Origin: an uncultured Bacteroidales bacterium
GTDB lineage: Bacteria > Bacteroidota > Bacteroidia > Bacteroidales > UBA932
Reading direction: 5' to 3'
Assembly (NCBI GenBank): GCA_900319485.1
Contig: ONOQ01000001.1
Coordinates: 22,564 to 86,563 of the forward strand
Length of the DNA: 64,000 nucleotides
Positions 56,955 to 64,000 of this stretch are shown piece after piece (the first letter of the stretch is position 1; each line of letters opens with the position of its first letter). The notes below the pieces were generated by a model that made no database searches, was not told where the DNA came from, and saw only the letters and a list, made by a program, of their open reading frames with translations. A program made the translations under genes and the position numbers.

Positions 56955-57832
56955 CATTTACCATCTGGCATATCGTTGGAGTAGCCGTCATCGCAGCAAT
57001 CATTGCGGCGGTGATAGCTTCCATACGCACCAGACGGAAGGACATAAAGAAGGTGGCCTATATGATGGACGCCCTGGAGGACGGGGAACTGAATTTCCGT
57101 TTCCAGGAGAAAAACCAGTTCAACCGTACTCTCAACCGTATCAGGACCATCTTCGAGAAGCAGCGCCAGGCCCACGAGCAGGATTCCTGGACAAAACTCA
57201 TCCGCGTGCTCACCCATGAGATTATGAATACGGTGTCGCCAATCGCATCGCTGTCCGACGCCCTTTCAAAGTCCATGGATGAGAACGGACACAGCGAACT
57301 GGATGTAAGGGCAGGCCTTGACACCATCAGCGATTCATCAAAGAATCTCATCAAGTTTGTGGAAACGTACCGGCAACTCTCCGGTGTGGCAAAACCTGTG
57401 AGGAAGGCCATCGACTTAAGGGAATTGATGGAAGGCGTCATCTCTTTGAACGGTGAATTCGCTGCCAGTTGCGGCGCTTCCTGCGTCTATCGGCCGGAGG
57501 AGGATGACCTTATGATTTATGCCGATGAAGGCCAAATCTCCCAGATTCTCATTAACCTCATCAAGAATGCCCTTCAGGCGGGCGCGAAGCACATTGACAT
57601 AACCGCAAAGATGGGCCGCGAAGACGATGTTATTGTGGAGGTGGCTAACGACGGCGAACCCATTCCACCGGCAGCCCAGGAGCAGATTTTCATCCCGTTC
57701 TACACCACCAAGAAGGAAGGCTCCGGAATCGGCCTTTCCCTGGCCCGCCAGATTATGCGGCACCACAACGGCAGCATTGAACTCCTCCGCAGCGATGCCT
57801 CCGGAACGGTCTTCCAACTCCGGTTCCGGTAG
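56951..57832 (+). CDS. Sensor histidine kinase of the sigma-54 export system
   Basis: A 293-residue kinase starting at GTG (GTGA overlap with the regulator). It has one N-terminal membrane helix (WHIVGVAVIAAIIAAVIASI), a short cytoplasmic segment, the phosphoacceptor His89 in RVLTHEIMNTVSPI, then an ATPase domain with the N box (QILINLIKNALQAG), G1 (VEVANDGEPIP), F (IFIPFYTTK) and G2 (GSGIGLSLARQI). There is no extracellular sensor domain to speak of, so it probably senses membrane state or a partner such as the exporter. The HEIMNTVSPI pattern is typical of NtrB-like kinases that pair with sigma-54 activators. The second activator-site cluster begins just after its stop. Confidence 0.94.
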   Translation: MTFTIWHIVGVAVIAAIIAAVIASIRTRRKDIKKVAYMMDALEDGELNFRFQEKNQFNRTLNRIRTIFEKQRQAHEQDSWTKLIRVLTHEIMNTVSPIASLSDALSKSMDENGHSELDVRAGLDTISDSSKNLIKFVETYRQLSGVAKPVRKAIDLRELMEGVISLNGEFAASCGASCVYRPEEDDLMIYADEGQISQILINLIKNALQAGAKHIDITAKMGREDDVIVEVANDGEPIPPAAQEQIFIPFYTTKKEGSGIGLSLARQIMRHHNGSIELLRSDASGTVFQLRFR

Positions 57833-57835
57833 TAT

Positions 57836-57890
57836 CCACTGTAAAGAAAAGTGTAAAGGGAGTGTAAAGTTTTACAGGCTTTACACTCCC
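57836..57890 (+). promoter_or_regulatory. Activator sites and hairpin upstream of the export operon
   Basis: CCACTGTAAAGAA at 57836-57848, further TGTAAAG at 57852 and 57863, and the inverted CTTTACA at 57879. The last two lie in a perfect 12-bp inverted repeat (57858-57869 with 57879-57890, loop 9) which may also terminate the kinase transcript. Confidence 0.7.
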
Positions 57891-57934
57891 TGCATTTTTG
57901 TGTGTTTGCTGTAAATCAATTAGTTAACGCATTT

Positions 57935-57948
57935 GGCACGGCGGGTGC
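57935..57948 (+). promoter_or_regulatory. Sigma-54 promoter of the export operon
   Basis: TTTGGCACGGCGGGTGCTT matches YTGGCACGRNNNTTGCW with one mismatch. GG is at 57935-57936 and GC at 57947-57948, the exact spacing. The predicted start is near 57960, 22 bases before the tolC-like ATG. Confidence 0.85.
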
Positions 57949-57981
57949 TTATGTTTGGTACGGTTAAACATAAGTATTGAT

Positions 57982-59313
57982 ATGAAAAACCTTTTCATTA
58001 AGTGTGTAGTTACAGCCCTGGCGCTTGCTGAGACAGTCAGCGCCAGCGGCCAGACTACAATGAACCTCAACGATTGCATGCGTTACGCCATCTCCAATTC
58101 CACAAAGGTGCGGATCCAGGAGGCGGCTATCGGCGACGCCCAGATTGCCCGGCGGGATGCGGCGCTCACGCTTTTCACCCCGCAGATTACGGCGCAGACA
58201 TACGCCTACTACAACTTCGGCCGAAGCATCGACCCCCAGACCAATACGTACTTTAATACTACGTCGTTCCATAACAATTACGGCGTGAGTGCAGGATACG
58301 ACCTTTTCGACGGCTTCAAGGCGGTAAACAATTACAAGATTTCCAAGACGGGAATGCTCATCGCGGACTCCCAGGAGAAGCAGGTTGAGGCCGATATCTG
58401 CCTGGCCGTGATGGAGGCTTACTACAACGTAGTCTATTACAAACGCCTCTGTGACGTGTATGAGGAGCAGGTTGCCGCTGCAGAGCAGGCTCTGGCCAAA
58501 GCCAAGAGGCAGGAAGAACTGGGCCAGAAAGGCCATGCAGACGTAATCCAGATGGAAGCCGACCTGGCCGATCGCCAGTATGACCTTACCAACACTTTCA
58601 ATAAGTATCTGGACCAGAAAATGACCCTCTCGGACCTTATGTTCTGGCCGATGGATGAGGAACTGGTCATTGACACTTCTATGCCGGTGTGGCAGATTGA
58701 GCCGGTGGCCACAGAGTCAGTTGTTGACTTTGCCCTGGAGCATAATCCCGGTGTCCGGATTGCCAGTTGGAAGGAACTCAACGCCAAGCGTGAACTGAGC
58801 ACAGCCAAATGGCAGGTGCTTCCTTCAATCGGCCTTTATGCCGGCTGGAATACCAGTTATTATACCTATCAGGGAGCGGCTACAAGCCCGTTCTGGAATC
58901 AGTTCAGAAACAATGGCGGCGAGTACGTGGAGGTGTCACTGCAGATTCCCATCTGGAACCGCCTGGCCAAGGCTTCCGCCATTTCCAAGAAGCGGAATGC
59001 GCTTCAAAAGGCCACGGCCGAACTGGACCAGAAGCGCCGGGATGTGGAATCAGAGGTGAGAAGGGCTGTCCAGGACCGTGACGGATCGGCTATCGCCTAT
59101 CAGCAGGCGCAGAGAAAGGCAGAAGTGCAAGCCGAGGCCTACACCCTGAACCTCAAGAAACTGGAGCAGGGCCTCATCTCCCCGCTGGAGTTTCAAACGG
59201 CCAACAACAACTACCTCAAGGCCCAGGCCGATGAGATGAACTCCCTGTTCAAGTACCTCATCAAGCAGGCGGTAGTCAGATATTACAATGGTGTCGAATA
59301 CGTAAATCAGTAA
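57982..59313 (+). CDS. TolC-family outer-membrane efflux protein
   Basis: Outer-membrane and periplasmic channel of a tripartite exporter. The ATG at 57982 gives MKNLFIKCVVTALALAETVSASGQ (signal peptide); an upstream in-frame GTG at 57955 lies before the sigma-54 start point. The 443 residues show the two repeated TolC halves: MNLNDCMRYAISNSTKVRIQEAAIGDAQIARRDAALTLFTPQI, the coiled-coil AEQALAKAKRQEELGQKGHADVIQMEADLADRQYDL, then VSLQIPIWNRLAKASAISKKRNALQKATAELDQ and LKKLEQGLISPLEFQTANNNYLKAQ. It is the first gene of the sigma-54 operon, 6 bases before the adaptor. Confidence 0.95.
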   Translation: MKNLFIKCVVTALALAETVSASGQTTMNLNDCMRYAISNSTKVRIQEAAIGDAQIARRDAALTLFTPQITAQTYAYYNFGRSIDPQTNTYFNTTSFHNNYGVSAGYDLFDGFKAVNNYKISKTGMLIADSQEKQVEADICLAVMEAYYNVVYYKRLCDVYEEQVAAAEQALAKAKRQEELGQKGHADVIQMEADLADRQYDLTNTFNKYLDQKMTLSDLMFWPMDEELVIDTSMPVWQIEPVATESVVDFALEHNPGVRIASWKELNAKRELSTAKWQVLPSIGLYAGWNTSYYTYQGAATSPFWNQFRNNGGEYVEVSLQIPIWNRLAKASAISKKRNALQKATAELDQKRRDVESEVRRAVQDRDGSAIAYQQAQRKAEVQAEAYTLNLKKLEQGLISPLEFQTANNNYLKAQADEMNSLFKYLIKQAVVRYYNGVEYVNQ

Positions 59314-59319
59314 TAAACT

Positions 59320-60576
59320 ATGGATAAGATCATCGAGAAGAAAACCGGTTGGCGCGTGGCGTTCACCAAAAAGGCCCTGCCCTGGTGGCTGGGAGCGCTG
59401 CTGCTGGTGTTTGTGATTTACCTTATTGCAAGGCCCAACAACAAGACCCTGCGTGTTGATAAGGACACCGTGACCATTTCAACGGCGGTCAAGGGAGAGT
59501 TCAACGACTATATCCGCATCGGCGGAAGGGTTCAGCCGATGACAACCATCCAGTTGAGCCCGCAGGAGGGCGGCATCGTAGAGAAGATCCTCATTGAGGA
59601 AGGCTCCCCGGTAAAGGCCGGCGACGCGATCCTCATCCTGAATAACGACAACCTGGATCTGCAAATCCTGAACTCCGAGGCCGAACTGGCGGAGAAGGAA
59701 AACATCCTGAGAAACACCCAGATCCAGATGGAACAGCAGAAACTGGACGTGCGCCAGAATGTGCTGGAATATGGGACCAATGTGGAGCGCCTGCGCCGCG
59801 CCTACGAGCAGCAGAAGGCCCTCTATGAGGACAAACTTATCGCCAAAGAGGAATACCTCAAGGCCGAAGAGGACTACCAGCTGGCCCTGCAGAAGTACAA
59901 TCTGATGACCGAGCGTTCCCGTCAGGACAGCCTATACAGAGGAACCCAGATTGACCGCATGGAAGAGAGTCTGGAGAATATGCAACTGAATATGTCGATG
60001 ATCCGTAGGCGCAAGAGCAACCTGATTGTGAAAGCGCCCATCGATGGAGAACTCGGCCTGCTGGATGTGGTCCTGGGCCAGAGCATCGCCGCCGGCACCA
60101 AGATCGGCCAGATCAATTCTGTTGGCACGTACAAAGTTGAGGCCCAGATAGATGAGCACTACATTGACCGAGTGGTCGCAGGCCTGGAGGCCACCTTCGA
60201 GCGCCAGGGCGAGACATACTCCACCGTTATCCGCAAGGTTTACCCGGAGGTCCGTGACGGCAAATTCAAGGCCGATTTCAAGTTCGATGGTGAGCAGCCG
60301 GACAACATCCGCAGCGGCCAAACCTACTACCTCAATCTCCAGCTGGGCCAGCCGGAGGAGGCCGTCATCATCCCCAGAGGCACCTTCTACCAGAAGACCG
60401 GCGGAAAATGGATCTACGTTGTTAACAAAGACGGCAGCAAGGCCGTCAAACGTGAAATCCGCATCGGTCGCCAGAACCCGCAGTACTACGAAGTGCTGGA
60501 AGGCCTGGAGCCCGGCGAAAAGGTCATTACCTCTGGGTATGAAACTTACGGTGATAGTGATGTGTTAGTGTTTTAA
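59320..60576 (+). CDS. HlyD/MacA-type periplasmic adaptor
   Basis: A 418-residue membrane-fusion protein linking inner-membrane ABC permeases to the TolC-like channel. It has one N-terminal membrane helix (PWWLGALLLVFVIYLIARP), a lipoyl half-motif (IQLSPQEGGIVEKILIEEGSPVKAGDAILILNNDNLDLQI), a long alpha-hairpin (about 110-220, coiled coil), the second lipoyl half (LIVKAPIDGELGLLDVVLGQSIAAGTKIGQI), a beta-barrel domain and a membrane-proximal domain (YYEVLEGLEPGEKVITSGYETYGDSDVLVF). It lies 6 bases after the tolC-like gene and 3 before the permease gene. Confidence 0.95.
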   Translation: MDKIIEKKTGWRVAFTKKALPWWLGALLLVFVIYLIARPNNKTLRVDKDTVTISTAVKGEFNDYIRIGGRVQPMTTIQLSPQEGGIVEKILIEEGSPVKAGDAILILNNDNLDLQILNSEAELAEKENILRNTQIQMEQQKLDVRQNVLEYGTNVERLRRAYEQQKALYEDKLIAKEEYLKAEEDYQLALQKYNLMTERSRQDSLYRGTQIDRMEESLENMQLNMSMIRRRKSNLIVKAPIDGELGLLDVVLGQSIAAGTKIGQINSVGTYKVEAQIDEHYIDRVVAGLEATFERQGETYSTVIRKVYPEVRDGKFKADFKFDGEQPDNIRSGQTYYLNLQLGQPEEAVIIPRGTFYQKTGGKWIYVVNKDGSKAVKREIRIGRQNPQYYEVLEGLEPGEKVITSGYETYGDSDVLVF

Positions 60577-60579
60577 GCG

Positions 60580-62928
60580 ATGAAGATATTCAGAAAGACG
60601 GGCGTTTCGACGCTGATTAACATCCTGGGTATGAGCGTGGCGTTTGCCGCTGCGATGATCCTGATGGTGCAGGTGAAGTGGGATGCAACTTACGACAAGA
60701 ACTTTAAAGGGCACGAGCAAGTGTTCCGGATGGAGAACAATTGGTTGGATAACGGGCTTTTCAACACGGGATTCTCCCGGCCCATTATCGAACTGATCCG
60801 GACGGCCAGCCCGAATCTGGAGGCCGTTGGGACCCTGCAAGATATAGGGCAGCAGGTCTTTTACAAAGAAAGTGACAAGGAGTCAGCCATAACCATTCCT
60901 TCCGTGCAGGTGGACAGTGCTTTGCTCTCCGTTTTCCCCTTCGAATGGGTGGAAGGCTCGGCGAAGGAATTCACTACCAGAGGAACTGCCATTCTCAATG
61001 AGGCCTTTGCCGAGATGATTTTTGGTGAAGAGAGCGCCATTGGCAAATTGCTTTTGATGGATGACAGCTACCAATGCCGCATCGTTGGAGTCTTCAAAAA
61101 CTCGCCCCGCAATTATAGCATGCACTATGGCATCATTTTGAATATGGGAGACTGGCTCTTGCACGATGGAAACGAATGGTCTTTTATCGCTTATTTAAAA
61201 CTGAATGATCCCTCTCAAGTTCGGGAAACTGAATCCGCCATTTTGGATGTACTGGAGCCGGATTTATTTGCAGGATCCTCCGATGAAGAGATTGCGAAAT
61301 ATCGCAATGGATTCCGCATCAGCAACCTGCACGACGCCCACTTTGAACGTGACGTTCGCGCAGGTATTGCCAGTGCAAATAAGTCCATCATGATCACGCT
61401 GGCGGCCATTGCCATCCTGCTAATTCTCATTGCTATCATCAACTTTATCAATTTCGCCTTCGCAGAGATTCCGTTCCGGATTAAAAACATCAATACCAGG
61501 AAAGTCCTGGGCGAAGGGCGAGGTTCGCTCATCGGCAGGCAACTGCTGAATGCAGGACTTATAGCGCTTGTGGCTTTTGGCCTTGCCTGCCTGATTGTTC
61601 ACGTGGTGTCAGGAACGTCCTGGGCATCGTACGTATCGAATTCCCTTGCCCTGAAGGATAATACCGGCATTCTTGCCATTACGCTGGGTATAGCGCTTCT
61701 TTCTGCCGTTGCGGCGGGAATTGCACCTGCGTTGTATTCTACTTCTCAGCCTGCCGCATTGGTGCTGAAAGGCTCATACGGGACCAGCGTGAAAGGCCGA
61801 AGCCTCCGCAATGCCCTGGTAGCCCTGCAATTCATCCTTTCGTTTGTGTTCATATTGATGGCTCTGTATGTGAATGTCCAGACCAAGTTTATGGCAGGTA
61901 AGGATATGGGATTCTCGCAAGAGAATATCCTTCAGGTGTGGTGCGGCCAGCATGCCGGTGGGGCGCACGATGCAGTGCATGACAAACTGCTTCAGAACCC
62001 GTCCATCGTGGATGTGACCTTTGCCGATAACCTGATTGTATCCGACCATAAGATGGGTTGGGGTCGTACCGGAGATGACGGAAAGCAGGTGTTTATGGAA
62101 GTGCTTCCGGTTACGGACGACTTTGTGAGATTCTTCGGTCTGCAAATAGTGGACGGACGGGATTTCCAGGAGTCCGATAATCAGAGCCGTACCGGGTGCT
62201 TCATCGCCAACGAAACTTTTATCCATAGTTTTCCTCAGTATCACGTGGGCAGTTTCATGGGCGGTCATGTAGATGATACGGAGATTGTGGGCATCGTGAA
62301 GGACTTCAATTTCAAGAGCCTGAAGCATCCGATGGGACCGCTGGTGCTCTATAACTGGGGGAAGACACAATGGAGGAATTTCAGTGTGATGTACGTAAAA
62401 ACAGCTCCCGGCGCCAGTTTTAAGGAGGTTTCGGACTATATCAAGGAGGTCGTCTGTACGTATGACCCTACCCGTCAACCGGACCAAGTGAACGTGCGTC
62501 ATCTGGACGAATGGATTGAGAATATGTACCAGAGCGAGCAGTCGCTCGGGAAACTCATCACCATCGCCTCCTTCGTGGCGCTGCTAATCGCCATCATCGG
62601 TATCATCGGCCTGGTGTTCTTTGAAACGCAGTTCCTGAAGAAGGAGATTGCCGTACGGCGAGTCAACGGCGCTACTGTGGGGAGCATCCTGAAGATGATT
62701 AATAAGAAGTATCTGGTGATGGCTGGAGTCAGCTTCGCTGTAGCCGCTCCATTCGCGTACTGGATTATGTCGGTATGGCGCAAGGGCTTTGCCTACCAGG
62801 CACCCATCCCCGTGTGGATATTCCTGGTGGCGCTGTTGCTGGTAGCGGCGATTACCATGGCAGTGGTGACGCTCCAGAGTTGGAGGGCGGCAAATGCCAA
62901 TCCGGTTGAATCATTAAAGAACGAATAG
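60580..62928 (+). CDS. FtsX/MacB-type ABC transporter permease
   Basis: A 782-residue inner-membrane protein without an ATPase domain. It has two repeats of the layout membrane helix, large periplasmic MacB-like domain, three-helix FtsX domain. Helices are at about 13-35, 271-295, 324-345, 362-382, 416-436, 664-686, 715-738 and 747-770. Motifs include TLINILGMSVAFAAAMILM at the start, INFINFAFAEIPFRIKNINTRKVLGEGRGSLIGRQ, GFSQENILQV, VDGRDFQESD and the C-terminal KKEIAVRRVNGATVGSILKMINKKYL and ANPVESLKNE. Such permeases work with a separate ATPase, here the next gene. Substrates in related systems are antimicrobial peptides, lipids or macrolides; the one here is not known. Confidence 0.93.
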   Translation: MKIFRKTGVSTLINILGMSVAFAAAMILMVQVKWDATYDKNFKGHEQVFRMENNWLDNGLFNTGFSRPIIELIRTASPNLEAVGTLQDIGQQVFYKESDKESAITIPSVQVDSALLSVFPFEWVEGSAKEFTTRGTAILNEAFAEMIFGEESAIGKLLLMDDSYQCRIVGVFKNSPRNYSMHYGIILNMGDWLLHDGNEWSFIAYLKLNDPSQVRETESAILDVLEPDLFAGSSDEEIAKYRNGFRISNLHDAHFERDVRAGIASANKSIMITLAAIAILLILIAIINFINFAFAEIPFRIKNINTRKVLGEGRGSLIGRQLLNAGLIALVAFGLACLIVHVVSGTSWASYVSNSLALKDNTGILAITLGIALLSAVAAGIAPALYSTSQPAALVLKGSYGTSVKGRSLRNALVALQFILSFVFILMALYVNVQTKFMAGKDMGFSQENILQVWCGQHAGGAHDAVHDKLLQNPSIVDVTFADNLIVSDHKMGWGRTGDDGKQVFMEVLPVTDDFVRFFGLQIVDGRDFQESDNQSRTGCFIANETFIHSFPQYHVGSFMGGHVDDTEIVGIVKDFNFKSLKHPMGPLVLYNWGKTQWRNFSVMYVKTAPGASFKEVSDYIKEVVCTYDPTRQPDQVNVRHLDEWIENMYQSEQSLGKLITIASFVALLIAIIGIIGLVFFETQFLKKEIAVRRVNGATVGSILKMINKKYLVMAGVSFAVAAPFAYWIMSVWRKGFAYQAPIPVWIFLVALLLVAAITMAVVTLQSWRAANANPVESLKNE

Positions 62929-62955
62929 AATAAACAAATTAAATATCAAACAATT

Positions 62956-63636
62956 ATGATTACTGTTAGCAATCTTTGCAAAGTCTTCCGTACGGAAGAG
63001 ATCGAGACCACGGCTCTCAATGGTGTTTCATTCGAAATCAAGGACGGCGAGTTTGTCGCCATCATGGGCCCTTCGGGCTGCGGCAAATCGACGCTCCTGA
63101 ACATCCTGGGCCTGCTGGACAATCCGACGAGCGGCAGCTACAAGCTGCTGGATACGGAGGTGGCGAACCTCAAGGAAAAGGAGCGCACGAAGTTCCGCAA
63201 GGGAAACATCGGCTTTGTGTTCCAGAGCTTCAACCTCATCGATGAGCTCAACGTGTATGAGAACATCGAGCTGCCTCTGCGCTACCTGAACATCAGCGCC
63301 GCTGAGCGCAAGCAGAAGGTCACGGACATCATGAAGCGGATGGCCATCAGCCACCGCGCGAACCATTTCCCGCAGCAACTCTCAGGCGGCCAGCAGCAGC
63401 GCGTGGCCATTGCCCGTGCCGTCGTCGCCGGCCCGAAACTGATCCTCGCGGATGAGCCCACCGGTAACCTCGATTCCAAGAACGGCAAGGAAGTGATGGA
63501 CCTCCTAAAGGAACTCAATGCCGAAGGCACGACGATCGTGATGGTGACGCACAGCCAGAAAGACGCAGCCCAGGCACAGCGGACGATTGACCTGTTTGAC
63601 GGTCAGATTGTGAGCGATGTCAAGAATGAGCTGTAA
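62956..63636 (+). CDS. MacB/LolD-type ABC transporter ATPase
   Basis: A 226-residue ATPase that powers the FtsX-type permeases. It has Walker [19 protein letters not shown] (about 39-56), the Q-loop [25 protein letters not shown], the signature [14 protein letters not shown], Walker [15 protein letters not shown] and the H-loop [11 protein letters not shown]. This is the mechanotransmission subgroup (MacB, LolD, FtsE). It follows the permease by 27 bases. A family D palindrome stands 3 bases after its stop, then a second permease gene begins at 63764. Confidence 0.96.
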   Translation: MITVSNLCKVFRTEEIETTALNGVSFEIKDGEFVAIMGPSGCGKSTLLNILGLLDNPTSGSYKLLDTEVANLKEKERTKFRKGNIGFVFQSFNLIDELNVYENIELPLRYLNISAAERKQKVTDIMKRMAISHRANHFPQQLSGGQQQRVAIARAVVAGPKLILADEPTGNLDSKNGKEVMDLLKELNAEGTTIVMVTHSQKDAAQAQRTIDLFDGQIVSDVKNEL

Positions 63637-63639
63637 AAA

Positions 63640-63665
63640 GATGCCCGGTCGGGGCCGGGCATGAC
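63640..63665 (+). repeat. Family D palindrome, copy 3 (intergenic)
   Basis: The GATGCCCGGTCGGGGCCGGG...CATGAC unit matches the first palindromes of the two coding copies except for compensating changes in the stem (GGTC/GGCC), which keep it foldable. Only the first palindrome is present. Confidence 0.8.
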
Positions 63666-63681
63666 GTTGAGATATGGGAAA

Positions 63682-63753
63682 GCCCCTTGCAGATCCTTTT
63701 CATTTAGAGTGTAGTTAGAAAACAAATCATACAAGGGGCCTACCCTTTTGGTA
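63682..63753 (+). other. Inverted repeats in the gap before the second permease
   Basis: GCCCCTTG (63682-63689) and CAAGGGGC (63732-63739) could close a 42-base loop, followed by a small TACC/GGTA hairpin (63741-63753). No coding frame or recognisable riboswitch is present. It may tune expression of the second permease gene. Confidence 0.35.
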
Positions 63754-63763
63754 GTGCAAAGAT

Positions 63764-64000
63764 ATGAAGAAAAACTCAGATATTCTAATCAAGGTCCTGT
63801 CCCTGGGTGTGGGATTGGCTGTGGGCATCGTGCTCATTGCCAAGGTGTTCTTCGAACTGAGTTACGACAGTTTCTACAAGGACATCGACAGGGTCTACAC
63901 CATTAATACCTGGTACTCGCACCAAGGAGAGGAGAAAGATTATGGCCAGGTGAGCGGCGCTGTTGCCGTGGGCTTTATGGATGAAGTGCCAGGCGTTGAG
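63764..64000 (+). CDS. FtsX/MacB-type ABC permease, 5' part only
   Basis: Starts at ATG 63764 and is open to the window end (79 codons visible). It begins MKKNSDILIKVLSLGVGLAV and continues GIVLIAKVFFELSYDSFYKDIDRVYTI, the same plan as the 60580 permease: a membrane helix, then the xFELSYDxF segment that opens the MacB-like periplasmic domain. It is a second permease of the same exporter, as is usual in Bacteroidota operons that carry several in a row. Nothing can be said of the rest. Confidence 0.85.
   Translation, partial: MKKNSDILIKVLSLGVGLAVGIVLIAKVFFELSYDSFYKDIDRVYTINTWYSHQGEEKDYGQVSGAVAVGFMDEVPGVE

Overview
The window comes from a moderately GC-rich member of the Bacteroidales (Bacteroidota). 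The evidence is four SusC and SusD components in two polysaccharide-type loci, lipoprotein signal peptides, a Bacteroidota-type FeoA-FeoB fusion, and many copies of the Bacteroidota promoter -7 element TAnnTTTG just upstream of genes. I cannot name the genus from sequence alone.

Layout. (1) 1-12.3 kb: tandem susC/susD pairs on the minus strand, diverging from a membrane regulator that joins a periplasmic beta-propeller directly to an AraC-type DNA-binding domain. (2) 12.3-18.3 kb: a PrsW-like membrane protease, tRNA-Leu(CAA), two lipoproteins with a tiny LuxR-type protein, a membrane-anchored TPR-LuxR regulator, a TerB-like protein and a secreted esterase. (3) 18.3-24.1 kb: a short FecCD-like permease, then sufB-pnuC-sufC-sufD overlapping a DUF6377-type regulator. 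(4) 24.2-33.8 kb: a probable beta-glucan utilisation locus, GH3-susC-susD-glycan-binding lipoprotein-GH16. (5) 33.9-45.3 kb: hicAB, a CotH-family lipoprotein, comM-like ATPase, ispE, tsaE, an ECF sigma factor with a membrane-anchored beta-barrel partner, a TPR protein and an EnvC-like protein. (6) 45.5-54.1 kb: nrdD, nrdG, mdh, a pair of paralogous small membrane proteins, a phosphopantetheinyl transferase and feoAB. (7) 54.1-64 kb: a RhuM-Fic gene between two direct repeats, then an NtrC-type response regulator and histidine kinase followed by a TolC/HlyD/ABC export operon that runs off the right end.

The most unusual content is non-coding. Four repeat families are dispersed through the window: (A) arrays with a GTCGCAGGT core phased at 22 bp, at three intergenic loci; (B) 104-106 bp elements with imperfect terminal inverted repeats, conserved flanks and a different hairpin in each copy, at four places, two of them bracketing the RhuM-Fic gene; (C) a 69 bp repeat in two places, one forming the 3' end of ispE; (D) GATGCCCG palindromes, two of them translated in frame in the interdomain linkers of the NtrC-type regulator and one intergenic.

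The export operon is well explained by sequence. Sigma-54 promoters with exact GG-N10-GC geometry lie before both the regulator gene and the tolC-like gene. Each has the same 13-base upstream site at the same distance, so the regulator probably activates both itself and the exporter. Several other genes begin only 4-8 bases after their -7 element, suggesting leaderless mRNAs.
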